Below are positions 6,197 to 6,325 of a stretch of DNA of 6,325 nucleotides, piece after piece. Below the pieces are notes generated by a model. That model did not search any database and was not told the origin of the DNA. It saw only the letters and a program-made list of their open reading frames with translations. Made by a program: the position numbers and the translations under genes. The DNA is from Candidatus Zhuqueibacterota bacterium (lineage in GTDB: Bacteria > SM23-31 > B21-G16): positions 1 to 6,325 of the forward strand of contig QNDJ01000111.1 of NCBI GenBank assembly GCA_003644825.1, written 5' to 3'. Positions within the stretch are counted from its first letter, which is position 1; every line of letters begins with the position of its first letter.

Positions 6197-6225
6197 AGAT
6201 CAGGCATCCCTGTCTGACCTGTTAT
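6197..6225 (+). repeat. Direct repeat unit, copy B
   Basis: AGATCAGGCATCCCTGTC, then TGACCTGTTAT, is the second copy of the unit at 6040-6066. Inside it CAGG-CATC-CCTG (6201-6212) can form a 4-base-pair hairpin. The 11 bases AGGCATCCCTG also occur at the very end of the LolA-like gene (5732-5742). Confidence 0.6.
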
Positions 6226-6246
6226 ATACCTCTCCTGACGTAGCTC
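6217..6246 (+). repeat. Interspersed repeat, copy 3
   Basis: ACCTGTTAT is followed by TCTCCTGACGTAGCTC at 6231-6246. It is the same layout as copy 2, but the hairpin is damaged: GTAG replaces GGAG in the right arm. Confidence 0.55.
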
Positions 6247-6280
6247 AATATTTTTTTATCTATTATTCTACAAACATATC

Positions 6281-6325
6281 TCTCCTGACGGAGCTCTTAA
6301 GCAACATCTTACCTGTTATTGTAAA
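6281..6325 (+). repeat. Interspersed repeat, copy 4, cut by the window edge
   Basis: TCTCCTGACGGAGCTCTT (stem CTCC-TGAC-GGAG, 6282-6293) is followed by ACCTGTTATTG at 6311-6321. It aligns with 6074-6114 with about two bases of length difference. The leading ACCTGTTA is missing or unrecognisable. The match continues to about base 6320, so the repeat probably extends beyond the window. Confidence 0.6.

Larger units (their letters stand above)
5752..6325. other. Non-coding, repeat-rich stretch after the operon
   Basis: No convincing gene is present over 574 bases. Reading frames are short and cross repeats and palindromes. No GC-rich hairpin followed by a T-run is seen directly after the last stop, so no intrinsic terminator can be assigned and transcription may end by another mechanism. 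The region holds diverged interspersed repeats, hairpins and a perfect palindrome, listed separately, and looks like an accumulation site for small mobile or REP-like elements. Confidence 0.7.

Noticed and set aside
6013-6198. A 61-codon open frame starting MSLIQNINKRSG
   Set aside because: It runs across the repeat units, the ATTGCGAG hairpin and the palindrome, has no ribosome site, and its VIASPYGRSNL part is the usual false translation of that hairpin repeat.
5801-6325. CRISPR array
   Set aside because: The repeats are diverged, of different lengths and irregularly spaced (257, 158 and about 65 bases), with no uniform spacers and no cas genes nearby.

Overview
The window is AT-rich (roughly 35-40% G+C by eye) and holds one compact operon of six genes, all on the + strand, followed by about 570 bases of non-coding DNA packed with small repeats. 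The AT-rich leader, the signal peptides (one with a probable cut before Gln) and the style of the genes suggest a Gram-negative bacterium with an outer membrane, plausibly of the Bacteroidota/Ignavibacteria/Calditrichota (FCB) type. There is no rRNA or other taxonomic marker, so this placement is tentative.

Layout: bases 1-59 are an upstream leader with an imperfect dyad that may be an operator. Next come a TetR/AcrR-type repressor (60-659), a secreted, probably outer-membrane beta-barrel protein of unrecognised family (661-1806), an ABC ATPase of the LolD/MacB type (1867-2577), two different FtsX/MacB-type permeases (2574-3746 and 3743-5017) and a periplasmic LolA-like protein of the 'outer membrane lipoprotein-sorting' family (5014-5751). 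The first two genes are 1 base apart and the last four overlap by 4 bases at each junction. The only real gap is 60 bases (1807-1866), so the set is probably one transcript with translational coupling.

Taken together, the genes look like a regulated envelope-spanning export route. An ATPase and two permeases at the inner membrane would drive a lipidic or lipoprotein-like cargo onto a LolA-like periplasmic carrier, with a beta-barrel at the outer membrane and a TetR-family sensor controlling the operon. It resembles LolCDE-LolA in its parts. The linked barrel and dedicated repressor set it apart from housekeeping Lol and bring it closer to the RND/MMPL pump + LolA-like protein + barrel clusters known elsewhere. 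The cargo cannot be read from the sequence.

Bases 5752-6325 contain no convincing gene and no clear intrinsic terminator. They hold diverged copies of a small interspersed repeat (ACCTGTTA, a spacer, then a GCTCC/GGAGC hairpin), a hairpin of the widespread ATTGCGAG...GAAGCAAT type, a perfect 20-bp palindrome and a weak long hairpin. The repeat cluster runs off the right edge of the window.
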